64,000 bases of DNA from AP-15 sp963795485 (lineage in GTDB: Bacteria > Pseudomonadota > Alphaproteobacteria > ATCC43930 > CGMCC-115725). Where the stretch lies: contig CAWCIL010000008.1 in NCBI GenBank assembly GCA_963795485.1, positions 372,001 to 436,000 of the forward strand, given 5' to 3'. Under the pieces are notes generated by a model. That model saw nothing but the letters and a program-made list of their open reading frames with translations. It ran no database searches and was not told the DNA's origin. Shown in pieces: positions 55,001-64,000 of the stretch (within the stretch, counting starts at the first letter, position 1; every line of letters starts with the position of its first letter). Position numbers and translations under genes: made by a program.

Positions 55001-55700
55001 TGCTCTTGGGGTCGATCTTGAGCGCCGCGTCGAAGCTGCTCATGGCGCCTTTGACATCGCCCTGGGCTCGGGCCATTTCGCCCTTGACCTGGAGCGCCTC
55101 GACCGAGCGCGGATCGACCGCCAACGCCTGGTCGAGGAGCTTGTTCGCTTCGGTTGGGTTGGATGTCGCCGTCAGCCGCGCCAAGGCGACCTTGGGCGGC
55201 GCCGCCTTCGGATCGAGCCGGATCGCATCGCGCAGCAAGGACTCGGCTTTGCTGCGATCCTGGAGGCCGGCCGCCGCGATGCCGAGCGCGGTGCGTACCT
55301 TGCTCTCCAGCGCGGGCGGGCGATTGTCGGGCTTGACCAGGTCGGAGAGGTCGGCGAATTTGCCCTGACGCAACAGGGCGTCGGCCAGCACCGGCAGATA
55401 ATCCGCCTCGGCGCCGTTGCGCTCGCGCGCGGCGCGGGCTTCGCGCTCAGCCGATATCGGGTCGCCGAGTGCCAGATAAATGCGCGCGAGCTTAGCGCGC
55501 AGCAGCGGGTCCTGCGGCGATTGACTGATGGCGTTGCGCAGCTCGATCTCGGCCGCCCTCAGATTGCCGGCGGCGACATACTGGTCGGCATTTTTGACGG
55601 CCGCCCCTTCCGTCGCCGCGACGGCGGGTGGGGCGCAGACCAATAGGGCGGCGACGGACGCGGCACATCGCCATGAGTTGCGGCGTCGGGCCTGCGGCAT
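52093..55700 (-). CDS. prsT: PEP-CTERM system TPR-repeat protein PrsT (two frameshifts)
   Basis: About 1,200 codons from ATG 55700, with GGAGGAAAGGG upstream. The signal segment (SVAALLVCAPPAVAA) lacks a proper lipobox (LLVC), unlike the usual lipoprotein form of this family. The mature protein is a run of more than 20 TPR units (NADQYVAAGNLRAAEIELRN, ALLRQGKFADLSDLV, DALLGLADVAIAQKNWPQA). The 'AGNLRAAEIELRNAISQSPQ' opening and position after prsR identify the PrsT type. Breaks are near 53750 and 54260. In XrtA loci it probably helps assemble or export exopolysaccharide; exact role unknown. Confidence 0.85.
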
Positions 55701-55728
55701 GGCTTGTCCCTTTCCTCCGGAGCTGGTC

Positions 55729-57112
55729 TCAGGCCTCGAGGCCGAGCTGGTGCTGCTGCATCAGGTCATAAAGCGTCGGCCGACTGATCCCGAGGAGCTT
55801 GGCGGCCTTCGACAGGTTGGACCCCGGCCTGGGCGAGCGCCAGTTGGATGACCTCGCGCTCGGCGCGGGCGCGCGCTAAGCGGATGTCGAGGGATTTCGA
55901 CTGGCCGTCGCCGTTCGACGGGTCGCGCTCGCCGACCGAGAGGTCGAGATCGGCGGCCGAAACCAGCGGTCCCTCGGTCATCACGACGGCGCGCTTCATG
56001 CGATTTTCCAGCTCGCGCACATTGCCGGGCCAGGCGTATTCCCTGATCGCGGCGAGCCCCGATGGGTCGAGGCCGCGCGTCGCGCGCCCATACTCGCCGG
56101 CGTAGCGGCGCAAAAAGAAGCTGGCGAGGGCGACCGCATCGGCCGCCCGCTCGCGCAGCGGCGGCACGCGCACGATGACCTCGTTCAGGCGATAGAACAG
56201 ATCTTCACGGAACCGGCCTTCGGTCATCATCCGGTCGAGATCCTGGTTGGTCGCGCAGACGATCCGCACGTCGACCTGCACCGGCTTTCGCCCGCCGACC
56301 CGCTCCACGATCTGATCCTGCAGGAACCGCAGCAGCTTGACCTGCATCGGCAGCGGCACGTCGCCGATCTCGTCGAGAAACAGCGTGCCGCGATGGGCGC
56401 TCTCGATCCGGCCGATGGTCTGCCGCAAGGCACCGGTAAAGGCGCCTTTTTCATGGCCGAACAGCTCGCTTTCCAGCAGGGTTTCGGGGATCGCCGCACA
56501 ATTGATCGGGATGAACGGGCCGCGCGCGCGCCGGCTGAGCCGATGGATCGCGTGGGCCAGCAATTCCTTGCCGGTGCCGCTTTCGCCGAGCAGCAGGACC
56601 GTGACGTCGGCCGGCGCCAACTTTTCGATGTTGCGCAGCACCCGCAGCATTTCCGGGCTGCTGGCGATGATGCCGTCAACCGGCGAGGCCATCGTCGCCT
56701 CGGTGAGCCTGCGGTTCTCGGCCTCGAGCTCGAACATCTGCTCGGCGCGGCTGACGATCATCCGCAACACATCGATGTCGATCGGCTTCTGATAAAAATC
56801 GTAGGCGCCGAGCGCGATCGCGCGCAACGCGTGTTCGCGGGTCTCGTTGCCGGTGGCGATGATCACCTTGGTCGACGGCGCGAATTCGCGGATTTCGGTC
56901 AATGTCGCCAGGCCCTCGGAGGCCCCGTCCGGATCGGGCGGCAGGCCGAGATCGAGGATGGCGACCGGAACCGGATACTCTCTGATGGTGTCGATCGCTT
57001 CCCGACGGTTGCCCGCCGGATGCACCTTGTGCTCGGAAAAGGCCCAGCGAAGCTGGCGCAACAGCCCGTTGTCGTCATCGACGATCAGCAGCGGCTTGAT
57101 CGGCGCGATCAT
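55729..57112 (-). CDS. prsR: PEP-CTERM-box response regulator PrsR, sigma-54 activator (one frameshift)
   Basis: About 460 codons from ATG 57112. The receiver domain has IVDDDNGLLRQLRWAF and phospho-acceptor Asp in VAILDLGLPPDPDG. The central AAA+ domain has Walker A LLGESGTGKELLAHAIH, the sigma-54-contacting GAFTGA loop (HEKGAFTGALRQTIG) and GTLFLDEIGDVPL. The C-terminus, restored after a frameshift near 55825, is a Fis-type helix-turn-helix (NLSKAAKLLGISRPTLYDLM) stopping at 55729. It overlaps nothing and lies 4 nt from prsK. It is the expected activator of the PEP-CTERM gene at 10.6 kb. Confidence 0.9.
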
Positions 57113-57116
57113 GCGT

Positions 57117-59132
57117 TCATTCCGCCGCAGAGGATTCGACAGAGGATGCGGCAGAGGATGCGGCAGGCTCGCTGTCGCGGACCAGCGGCAGGACGATCCG
57201 CATCGTCGTGCCCGCCCCTTGCCGCGAAACGACTTCGAGCTCGCCGCCGGCGGCCCGGATCAGTTCGCGGGTCTGAAAGGCGCCGATGCCGTAGCCGTCC
57301 GATTTGGTCGAGCGAAACGGCAGAAACAGACCGTCGCGGATAAAGGCCTCGTCCATTCCGGCGCCGCGGTCGATCACGTCGATCAAAAACTGGCTGCCGA
57401 GCCGGCGCGCCTGGATCTGGACCGCATCGCCCGGCGGCGAGGCGTCGAGCGCGTTTTGCACCAGATGGGTCAAGGCGGAGCGGAGCCGGTCGGGAGCAAT
57501 CGCCACGACCTGGTCGGCGCTGTCGCTGCCGGCCTCGACCACGACGGCACCCGCGGCAAAATCTGCGGCCACCGCGGCGGCGACGGCAGCCGGGTCGCGC
57601 AGCGTCGCCGGCCGCGTCGCGGGCTCCGATTTCAGCTGGTTCAGCAGATGGTTCATGCGGGCGACCGAATCCTCCACCGTCTGCAGCATGTCGCGTTGAA
57701 ATTCGGGATCCTCGATATAGTGGCGCGCGTTCGACACGACCAAGCCGAGCTGGCTGGCCAGATTTTTGATGTCGTGCACGACAAAGGCAAAGCGCTTGCT
57801 GTATTCGGTCAACAGCTCGGCTTCGCGCAGACCCTTGGTCGAGTGCTCCTCTCTGAGATAGCTCGCGGCCTGGCGCCCGGCCGCGCGCAACAGCTCGAAG
57901 GCTTCCCAATCGAGCCCGGCCGTATGGGTCGGGCGGTCGAGCACGACAAAGCCGACGAGCTCGCGGCGATGCGACAATGGGACGGCGAGCCAAGCCCGCG
58001 GCGAGGCGAACCGCCAGTCCTCGGCCGCGGCATCGCGCGTGCGCTCCTGGATCCAGCCGCCGTCGCGAAACCCCGCGACAAACGACGCCTCGCTCGGCAC
58101 CGTCGCGCCGAACTCGGTGCGCACCTGCCACGCCGCTGTCGGGCGATAGCCGAAACCGGGGCTCAGCGACCACAGCATTCCGGCCGGGCTGGCGACGAAT
58201 TCGGCGAGAGCGCGGATGATCCTGACCTGCAGCTCGTCGCCTTGCCGCGGCTCGGAGACGAGATTGATGAATTTGAGCCATTCGACCCGATAGTCGTAGC
58301 GATGACTGAAGAAATTCCTAGAGATCAGAAATTTCAGCCGCTGCCGCAAGCTCCCCGAGGTGAGCACGGTCGCGAGCACGACAATGCTGCCGAACAGCAT
58401 CGCCAGCTGCAGCACCAGCCCCCAATCGCCGCCGAAGCGGCGCAGCAGCATCGCCACGATCGCCACGGCCAACAGAAAGCAGCCGCTCGCCAGCAGCGTT
58501 GCGGTATGCAGCACCACCTGGCGCGAGACGTGGATGTCGACCCGCCACTCGCGATTGCGCGCCATCGCCAGCGCCAATAGCGGCGCCATGAAGGCGGCCG
58601 CGATCGCCTGCCCGAGCGCCAGGCCCGGATCGACCCGGCCGCGGGTGATGAAGGCATCTGAGAACAGAAACAGCTCGTAGGCGAAGAGGAAGCCGAGACC
58701 GAGGCACAACGGCCAAACTTGCCAGCGTCGTGCCGGCTCGGTATTGCGCCACAGATTTTCGATCGTCAGCAGTCCGAAGACGCCGAACCCGACCCGCATC
58801 AGGAGCTGCGCGTAAAGACCCCAAATGTCGGTGCCGAGAACGAGGGTGCGCAGGTCGACCGCGATCGCGATCGCGCAGAACACCAGCGCCGCGATCAGAT
58901 AGCGCCGACCGACCTCGGAGCCCTCGCCGGCGGAGGTCGTCACCAGCGTCGCGGCGAACACCAGCCAGGCGGAGAGCCTGAGGCTGTCGAGCAGCGAGGG
59001 GACGCCGATCGGCAGCATCGCCGCCGCGTCGGTCGCCAGCGCCCAGGCGGCGGAGACCAGGCAGCAGCCGACGATCGCCCAGCCGGTTCTGCTGGTCCGG
59101 CCGCGCAGCACCATCAAGGCGACGATCACCAC
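57117..59132 (-). CDS. prsK: PEP-CTERM system histidine kinase PrsK
   Basis: 671 codons as read from GTG 59132; an in-frame N-terminal extension without ATG (SAVVETVYSGCALAFVV) suggests the true start is a few codons upstream. About eight membrane helices (AWLVFAATLV, YLIAALVFCAIAIAV, AFMAPLLALAMA, VAIVAMLLRR) precede a GAF-like domain. The phospho-acceptor His lies in FAFVVHDIKNLASQLGL, and the ATPase domain has VQNALDASPPG, DRGAGMDEAF and GIGAFQTRELI. No frameshift. Membrane sensor pairing with PrsR, 4 nt downstream; the signal is unknown. Confidence 0.9.
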   Translation of the reverse strand: MVIVALMVLRGRTSRTGWAIVGCCLVSAAWALATDAAAMLPIGVPSLLDSLRLSAWLVFAATLVTTSAGEGSEVGRRYLIAALVFCAIAIAVDLRTLVLGTDIWGLYAQLLMRVGFGVFGLLTIENLWRNTEPARRWQVWPLCLGLGFLFAYELFLFSDAFITRGRVDPGLALGQAIAAAFMAPLLALAMARNREWRVDIHVSRQVVLHTATLLASGCFLLAVAIVAMLLRRFGGDWGLVLQLAMLFGSIVVLATVLTSGSLRQRLKFLISRNFFSHRYDYRVEWLKFINLVSEPRQGDELQVRIIRALAEFVASPAGMLWSLSPGFGYRPTAAWQVRTEFGATVPSEASFVAGFRDGGWIQERTRDAAAEDWRFASPRAWLAVPLSHRRELVGFVVLDRPTHTAGLDWEAFELLRAAGRQAASYLREEHSTKGLREAELLTEYSKRFAFVVHDIKNLASQLGLVVSNARHYIEDPEFQRDMLQTVEDSVARMNHLLNQLKSEPATRPATLRDPAAVAAAVAADFAAGAVVVEAGSDSADQVVAIAPDRLRSALTHLVQNALDASPPGDAVQIQARRLGSQFLIDVIDRGAGMDEAFIRDGLFLPFRSTKSDGYGIGAFQTRELIRAAGGELEVVSRQGAGTTMRIVLPLVRDSEPAASSAASSVESSAAE

Positions 59133-59193
59133 GAAGGCGAGCGCGCAGCCCGAATAAACGGTTTCGACGACGGCGCTGTCCAGCTTCGTTGTC

Positions 59194-60633
59194 CTATCTC
59201 GCGCCGTGATTCCAAAAGATCACGCGCGCCGTCTGCAGCAGGATCAAAAAGTCTAAAAAGATACTGCGGTTTTTCACATAGTAAAGGTCGAAGGAAAGCT
59301 TGCGCCTGGCGTCCTCGGTCGACGCGCCGTAGGGAAAATTGATCTGCGCCCAACCGGTGATGCCGGGGCGAACCCAGTGGCGCTCCGCATAGTAGGGGAT
59401 GATCCGGGTCAGGTCGGTGACAAAATACGGGCGCTCCGGGCGCGGTCCGACAAAGCTCATGTCACCGCGCAGGACATTGAGGATCTGCGCGAGCTCGTCG
59501 ATGCGCAGCTTGCGGATGACCGCGCCGACGCGGGTCACGCGCGGGTCGCCCTCGGCCGCCCATAAGGGGTTGCCGTCGCGCTCGGCATCGGCCCGCATGC
59601 TGCGGAGCTTGAGAATGGTGAAAACCCGGCCGCGCAACCCGACCCGGTCCTGGCGGTAGAGCACCGGTCCGGCGCTTTCGGCCTTGATCAGGCAGGCGGT
59701 CAACGCCAGCAGCGGCAGCGAGAAGATCAACAGCGCCAGGCTGACCGTGATGTCGAAGGCGCGCTTGAGGATCTCGTCGACGACGCCGGAGCGAAAGCCG
59801 TCGGAATAAAACAGCCAGCTCGGGCGCAGCGCCTCGAGATCGACGGTCCGCGTCTCGCGCTCCCAGAAATCGAGAAAATCGGTGACGCGCATCCCCTCGA
59901 GCTTGCAGTGCAGCAATTGACGCACCGGCAAGCCGCGCCGGTCGTCGGTCGCGACCACGATCTCGCTGGCGCCCAGCCGGTAGCCGAGATCGGCGAGAGC
60001 GTCGGGCTCGGTTGACACCCAGTCGAGCGTCTCGGCAGGGAGCGTGTCGGCAGGAAGCGTCTCGGCGCCGCGCGATGCGGTCTCCCCCGGAATGCGCACG
60101 AACGCCACCGGCAGAAAGTGCGGATTGTCGCCGGTCGCGACCAGATCGGCGATGCGCGCCGCCTGCGTGCCGTTGCCGAGGATGACGATCCGCCGCCGCA
60201 GCAGGCCGCGCCCCAAGGTCACCAGAAATGTCGCCCGCGTCACCGATATGCAGCAAAGCCAGGTCACAGCCACCTTCAGCGGCAGATTTTCGGTGTCCGC
60301 CAGCCGCTGCACCCCATCGCCCCAATAGGCCGTCGAGGCCACGACCAGGATCAGCACCAGCACAAAGGCGACGGCGATCTTGCTGATCAGCAGACGAAAG
60401 TCGACAAAGCTCTGTTGGCCATAGAGGCCGATCGCCACCATGGCGGTGACGGCGGTAATCGAAAGGCCTGCGGACAGCCGGGCGGGAAGGCTCGATACGC
60501 CGAGCAGCAGCGGCGTATTCCCGTTCGACTGAGACAACATCTGGTAAAATGCGGCAGTGATCAACAGGGCGTCCGACGAGATCAGCAGCACGACCGAGAC
60601 AGGGACAAAATGTCTGAACAGTCTGAGCTGCAT
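59194..60633 (-). CDS. XrtA/PEP-CTERM-associated sugar transferase (polyprenyl-phosphate glycosyl-1-phosphate transferase)
   Basis: 479 codons, intact. Start ATG 60633. Four or five N-terminal helices (VLLISSDALLITAAFY, TAVTAMVAIGLYG, KIAVAFVLVLILVVAS) and a nucleotide-binding segment (RRIVILGNGTQAARIADL) precede a C-terminal bacterial sugar transferase domain: FDITVSLALLIFSLPLLAL, LYRQDRVGLRGRVF, TILKLRSMRADAE, FVGPRPERPYF and RPGITGWAQINFPYG. This is the EpsB_2/TIGR03013-type enzyme that starts lipid-linked repeat synthesis in exosortase loci. It leads the sugar transferase-prsK-prsR-prsT series. The exosortase itself is not in the window. Confidence 0.88.
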   Translation of the reverse strand: MQLRLFRHFVPVSVVLLISSDALLITAAFYQMLSQSNGNTPLLLGVSSLPARLSAGLSITAVTAMVAIGLYGQQSFVDFRLLISKIAVAFVLVLILVVASTAYWGDGVQRLADTENLPLKVAVTWLCCISVTRATFLVTLGRGLLRRRIVILGNGTQAARIADLVATGDNPHFLPVAFVRIPGETASRGAETLPADTLPAETLDWVSTEPDALADLGYRLGASEIVVATDDRRGLPVRQLLHCKLEGMRVTDFLDFWERETRTVDLEALRPSWLFYSDGFRSGVVDEILKRAFDITVSLALLIFSLPLLALTACLIKAESAGPVLYRQDRVGLRGRVFTILKLRSMRADAERDGNPLWAAEGDPRVTRVGAVIRKLRIDELAQILNVLRGDMSFVGPRPERPYFVTDLTRIIPYYAERHWVRPGITGWAQINFPYGASTEDARRKLSFDLYYVKNRSIFLDFLILLQTARVIFWNHGAR

Positions 60634-60767
60634 CGCCGATTGTAATTTCGTTAATAATGCCCAGCATGCGCCGAAACAGTGCGGTCGAGAGCGCGCGAGT
60701 ATAGTAGCAGAATGGTACGCATCCGTCCAGTAGAAGGCGCCCGCGATCCGGGCGGCGTCGCAACCCG

Positions 60768-61712
60768 TCACTCGGCCGCGGCGAGAGGGACGGCGGCGTG
60801 GTCCTCGGCTGCGGCCGGACCCTCCGCCGCCGCGGTCCCGGCGAGCGCGTGCCGCTGCTGCTCGAACAGCCGCCGGATCCAGTCGATGACCGCGCGCACG
60901 CAGGCGGCCCGCCGCAGGTCGCGGTGGACGATGACCCAGTAATCGGCCGCCAGCTCCGGCACCGGCGGCGTCACCCGTTCGAGCCGCGGGTCGGCGTCGG
61001 CCGCGTAGCACGGCAACAACCCGATCCCGACCCCGGCGCGGATCGCTTCCAACCGCATCAACAGATCGGAGGAACGCAGCACCACCCGGCCGCCGCCGCC
61101 GCGGATCTGCTGGTCGAGCCAGCGGGCGCTCGCATAATGGGCCTGCTCCTCGGTATAGGTGATCCAGCGGTCGCATCGCGCGGCGCCGGCGCTGCCGCCG
61201 TCGCGCCGGCGGTAGAGCGCCCCGGCGATCGCGCCGACTTTGGTGACGTAGAGATTTCCGGCCTCGGGCACCCCGTGGCGCAGCGCCAAGTCGGCGTCGC
61301 GGCGCGCCAGGTTCGCGGTCTGCGGCGATTCGACGAGCTCGATTGTGATTCCGGCCGGCAGACCGGCGTCGTGCGCATCGGCGAGATGGCGCGCCAGCAG
61401 GATCGTGGCCCATTCGCCGACCGAGACGCGCACCGTGCCGCTGAGCGTCGGCGAGGCGGCGAGGCGGCGCCGTTCGAGCGCCAAGGCTGCTGTTTCGAGG
61501 CGCTCGGCTGCGGCCACCAGCGCCTCGCCGGCGGCGTTGAGACGCAGTCCCTCAGGCAGGCGGTCGAACAGGGCCGGGCCGCCGAACGCCGCTTCGAAAC
61601 CAGCCAGCCGGCGGCCGACCGTCGGCTGGCTGAGGCCCAGCGCCCGCCCCGCGGCGCGCAGCGACCCGTGGCGGGCCACGGCGAGAAAGATCCGAATGTC
61701 GTCCCAGTCCAT
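60768..61712 (-). CDS. LysR family transcriptional regulator
   Basis: 314 codons, intact. Start ATG 61712 after GGGAAGGGGTGG. The winged helix DIRIFLAVARHGSLRAAGRA then LGLSQPTVGRRLAGFEAAFG is canonical. The effector domain has VRVSVGEWATILLARHL and SSDLLMRLEAIRAGVGIGLL. The C-terminus is an Ala-rich tail. It is divergent from the ABC exporter with 206 nt between them, so it may control that gene; the T-N11-A operator was not resolved by eye. Confidence 0.88.
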   Translation of the reverse strand: MDWDDIRIFLAVARHGSLRAAGRALGLSQPTVGRRLAGFEAAFGGPALFDRLPEGLRLNAAGEALVAAAERLETAALALERRRLAASPTLSGTVRVSVGEWATILLARHLADAHDAGLPAGITIELVESPQTANLARRDADLALRHGVPEAGNLYVTKVGAIAGALYRRRDGGSAGAARCDRWITYTEEQAHYASARWLDQQIRGGGGRVVLRSSDLLMRLEAIRAGVGIGLLPCYAADADPRLERVTPPVPELAADYWVIVHRDLRRAACVRAVIDWIRRLFEQQRHALAGTAAAEGPAAAEDHAAVPLAAAE

Positions 61713-61918
61713 CGGCCACCCCTTCCCGGGCCCGACCCAGGCCCCCGAGCGACACATATACGTATCATGCGGTATTAAGATTGTCGATTGCCGCTATCAT
61801 GGCGTATCGCTAACGTGACGGTCGCAGCGTATTTGGTGCCGGCCGCGCGAGCCGATGATGCCCTCAGGGAAGCGGGCTCATCGGCAGTCATCCGCGGCCG
61901 AGCGAGGGAGCAGCGCCG

Positions 61919-64000
61919 ATGTATTTCGACCGACGCCTGTGGGAACTGACGCGCGGGTTGCGCGGGTCGATCGTCTTTGCGATCGCGTTGGGGCTCGTCG
62001 CCTCGGTCGTCGGCATCGCCCGCTTTGTGATCCTCGGCGTGCTGCTGTCGCATGTGTTCAAAGGAGCGGGGCTCCTCGCCGTGGCGATCCCGGCGGCGGG
62101 CGTCGCCGCCGCGGTGCTGCTGCGCGGCACGATCGAGCACCGCCGGGCGATGGTCTCGCACCGAACCGCGACGCGGGTGCAGGAGACTTTGCGCGGCCGC
62201 CTCTATGACAAGATCGCCGAGTTGGGCCCGGCCTGGTTCGCCGGCGAGCGCACCGGCGGGGTCATGCTGTCGATCGTCGACGGGGTCGAGCAGCTGCAGA
62301 GCTTTTTCGGCCAATACGTGCCGCAGCTATCGATCGCGGTGCTGACGCCGATCGCGATCTTCGCCTTTATCGTATGGTGGGATCTGCCGGTGGCGACGGT
62401 GCTGCTGGTCGCCGCACTGGTTACCCTGGTCGCGCCGACCGCCTTCGCCCAGCTCGAGCGCCGCACCAGCCACGGACGCCAGCAGGCGCTGAAGGCCTTC
62501 GGCTCGGAGTTTCTCGACGGGGTGCAGGGGTTGCCGACCCTGAAGGCGTTCGGTCAGAGCCGGGCCTTTGGCCGGCGGCTCGCCGACCGGGCACGTGAGC
62601 TGTGCGACAGCACCCTGCGGGTGTTGTCGACGAGCGTCATGACCCGCGGCATCACCGATTGCGGGGTGGCGATCGGCGCCGCTGCGGCATTGGCGCTCGG
62701 CGTCTGGCGGGTGTCGCACGGGCTGATGAGCATCCAGGCCTTGCTGATCGTGCTGATGGCCGGGACCGAGGTGTTCCGCCCATTGCGCGACCTGCGCATG
62801 GTCTTGCACCAGGGGATGGTCGGCCAGTCGGCCGCGGCCGGGATCAACGCGCTCTTCGCCGCCGAGCCGCTGGTGCCGCCGCAGCCGTCGAATCCGCCGC
62901 AGGCGAGCGCTCCGCTGGTGCCGACCATCGCTTTCGAGGATGTCCATTTCGCTTATCCGGGCGGGCGGGGCGCGGCCCATGACGGGCTCTCCTTCACCGT
63001 CGGCGCCGGCGAGAAGATCGGCATCGTCGGCCCGAGCGGCTCGGGCAAATCTTCGGTTGCGCGGTTGTTGCTGCGCCTCTTCGACCCGCAGCGGGGACGC
63101 GTGCTGATCGGCGGCCGCGATCTGAAGACGCTCGACCCCGAGGCGGTGCGCCGGATGATCGCGGTCGTCCACCAGGACACCTATCTGTTCCACGGCACGG
63201 TCGAAGAGAACCTGCGGCTGGGCAAGCCCGAGGCCGACCAGGCCGAGCTCGAAGCCGCGGCGCGCGACGCCAACGCGCTCGAATTCATCATGGCGTTGCC
63301 GCAGGGCTGGCAGACGATGATCGGCGAGCGCGGGGTCATGCTGTCGGGCGGACAGCGCCAGCGGCTGGCGATCGCCCGCGCGCTGTTGCGCGACGCGCCG
63401 ATCCTGATCCTCGACGAGGCATTGTCCTCGGTCGACGCCGAAAACGAGGCGGTGATCCAGCAGGCGATCGACCGGCTCGCTTCCGGGCGCACGACGCTCG
63501 TGCTGGCGCACCGGCTGTCGAGCGTGATCGGCGCCGACCGTATCCTGGTCCTCGACCGCGGCCATGTCGTCGAGGCGGGCCGACACGCAGAGCTGATCCG
63601 GCGCAATGGCCCGTATCGCCGGCTGATGGGGGCGCAGGCGCAAGAGCGCGAGGGCGACATGGCGCTCGCCGAGGACAGCGCCATGCCGCGAGCCCGCGGC
63701 CGAGCGCGAGCAGATCGAGCTGGCCGCCGAGACCGCGCCGGTGGAGCTGGCTGGCGCGGCGGCGTCGGTCGGCTGGGCGGCGACGCTCGGGACCCTCGTC
63801 GCGATCATCAAGCCGTGGCGGCGGCGCTTTGCGATCGTCGTCGGCGCCGGGATCACGCGGGTCGCCGCCTTTATCGGGGTTGGAGTGATCGGCGCGCTCG
63901 CCGTTGCCGCGGTCAAGACCGGAGCGCCCTTTCTTTATCTGCTTATCCTGCTGGCGCTGACCGCACCGCTCGCCGGCCTCTTGCACTGGCTCGAATCTTG
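61919..64000 (+). CDS. ABC exporter, permease-ATPase, probably double-length (partial, one frameshift)
   Basis: ATG 61919 after GAGGGAG. The first membrane domain has six helices (IVFAIALGLVASVVGIARFV, LTPIAIFAFIVWWD, MSIQALLIVLMAG) with EFLDGVQGLPTLKAFGQS and FRPLRDLRMVLHQGM. The first ATPase has GIVGPSGSGKSS (about 63020), LSGGQRQRLAIARALL, LILDEALSSVDAE and LVLAHRLSS. After a frameshift near 63695 a second permease begins (RRRFAIVVGAGITRVAAFIG, YLLILLALTAPLAGLLHWL) and runs off the window. The family is the CydDC-like group of type IV exporters. Substrate not predictable. Confidence 0.82.
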   Translation, partial: MYFDRRLWELTRGLRGSIVFAIALGLVASVVGIARFVILGVLLSHVFKGAGLLAVAIPAAGVAAAVLLRGTIEHRRAMVSHRTATRVQETLRGRLYDKIAELGPAWFAGERTGGVMLSIVDGVEQLQSFFGQYVPQLSIAVLTPIAIFAFIVWWDLPVATVLLVAALVTLVAPTAFAQLERRTSHGRQQALKAFGSEFLDGVQGLPTLKAFGQSRAFGRRLADRARELCDSTLRVLSTSVMTRGITDCGVAIGAAAALALGVWRVSHGLMSIQALLIVLMAGTEVFRPLRDLRMVLHQGMVGQSAAAGINALFAAEPLVPPQPSNPPQASAPLVPTIAFEDVHFAYPGGRGAAHDGLSFTVGAGEKIGIVGPSGSGKSSVARLLLRLFDPQRGRVLIGGRDLKTLDPEAVRRMIAVVHQDTYLFHGTVEENLRLGKPEADQAELEAAARDANALEFIMALPQGWQTMIGERGVMLSGGQRQRLAIARALLRDAPILILDEALSSVDAENEAVIQQAIDRLASGRTTLVLAHRLSSVIGADRILVLDRGHVVEAGRHAELIRRNGPYRRLMGAQAQEREGDMALAEDSAMPRARGRARADRAGRRDRAGGAGWRGGVGRLGGDARDPRRDHQAVAAALCDRRRRRDHAGRRLYRGWSDRRARRCRGQDRSALSLSAYPAGADRTARRPLALARIL

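Noticed and set aside
60634..60767. Sigma-54 promoter before the sugar transferase gene
   Set aside because: No GG-N10-GC arrangement with acceptable flanks was found on the minus strand.

Overview
The window is high-GC bacterial chromosome and most resembles an alphaproteobacterium, probably of the Rhodospirillales type. The reason is gene order: dnaQ-coaE-aroE-maf-ppsR facing hemE-hemH-hemJ-rho, followed by mnmE-mnmG-rsmG-parA-parB, is the classic replication-origin neighbourhood of that class. Placement below class is inference.

Layout. (1) 1-10.4 kb, minus strand: a translationally coupled operon for a very large two-partner-secretion (TPS) filamentous-haemagglutinin-like exoprotein, a CHASE2 class III adenylate cyclase, a TPR-CHAT caspase-like protein and a DUF928 protein that runs off the left edge. 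(2) 10.6-12.1 kb: a PEP-CTERM surface protein in the same direction, with a good sigma-54 promoter, three copies of a 16-bp box upstream, and a relic of a second TPS signal/start region. (3) 12.2-17.4 kb: a small secreted protein of unknown role, then a redox operon: a NapH/NosR-like membrane 4Fe-4S protein fused to a cyclic-nucleotide-binding domain, and a flavin/2Fe-2S reductase. A perfect CRP-type palindrome lies upstream. (4) 17.8-26.5 kb, plus strand: an exported beta-propeller, two tandem di-haem cytochromes and a DcaP-like porin. The beta-propeller and the first cytochrome share a duplicated promoter segment carrying an ACCAA-N5-TTGGT palindrome. (5) 26.6-41 kb: a class III CoA transferase, the origin-proximal housekeeping block with a candidate oriC between ppsR and hemE, then qor, ogt, a DUF255 protein and a thioredoxin-fold ferredoxin. 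(6) 41-48.3 kb: mnmE (containing two copies of a palindromic repeat), an AT-richer fic gene, mnmG, rsmG with an embedded parS, parA and parB. (7) 48.3-52 kb: small accessory genes. (8) 52-60.6 kb, minus strand: the regulatory and polysaccharide arm of an XrtA/PEP-CTERM (exosortase) system: sugar transferase, PrsK, PrsR, PrsT. (9) 60.8-64 kb: a LysR regulator divergent from an ABC exporter that runs off the right edge.

How the parts may connect (inference): PrsK-PrsR is a sigma-54-dependent two-component system, and the PEP-CTERM gene at 10.6 kb has the expected sigma-54 promoter plus a repeated box. The TPS/CHASE2/CHAT/DUF928 genes lie immediately downstream in the same orientation, so one envelope or biofilm programme may control both. 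A cyclase, a cyclic-nucleotide-binding redox protein and a CRP-type site suggest a local cAMP theme.

Caveat: about twenty genes, including essential ones (coaE, mnmE, mnmG, rsmG), are broken by one- or two-base frameshifts, some of them in G/C runs. Uncorrected sequencing indels explain this better than real decay. Frameshifted genes are given as single features spanning all their pieces, with approximate break positions.
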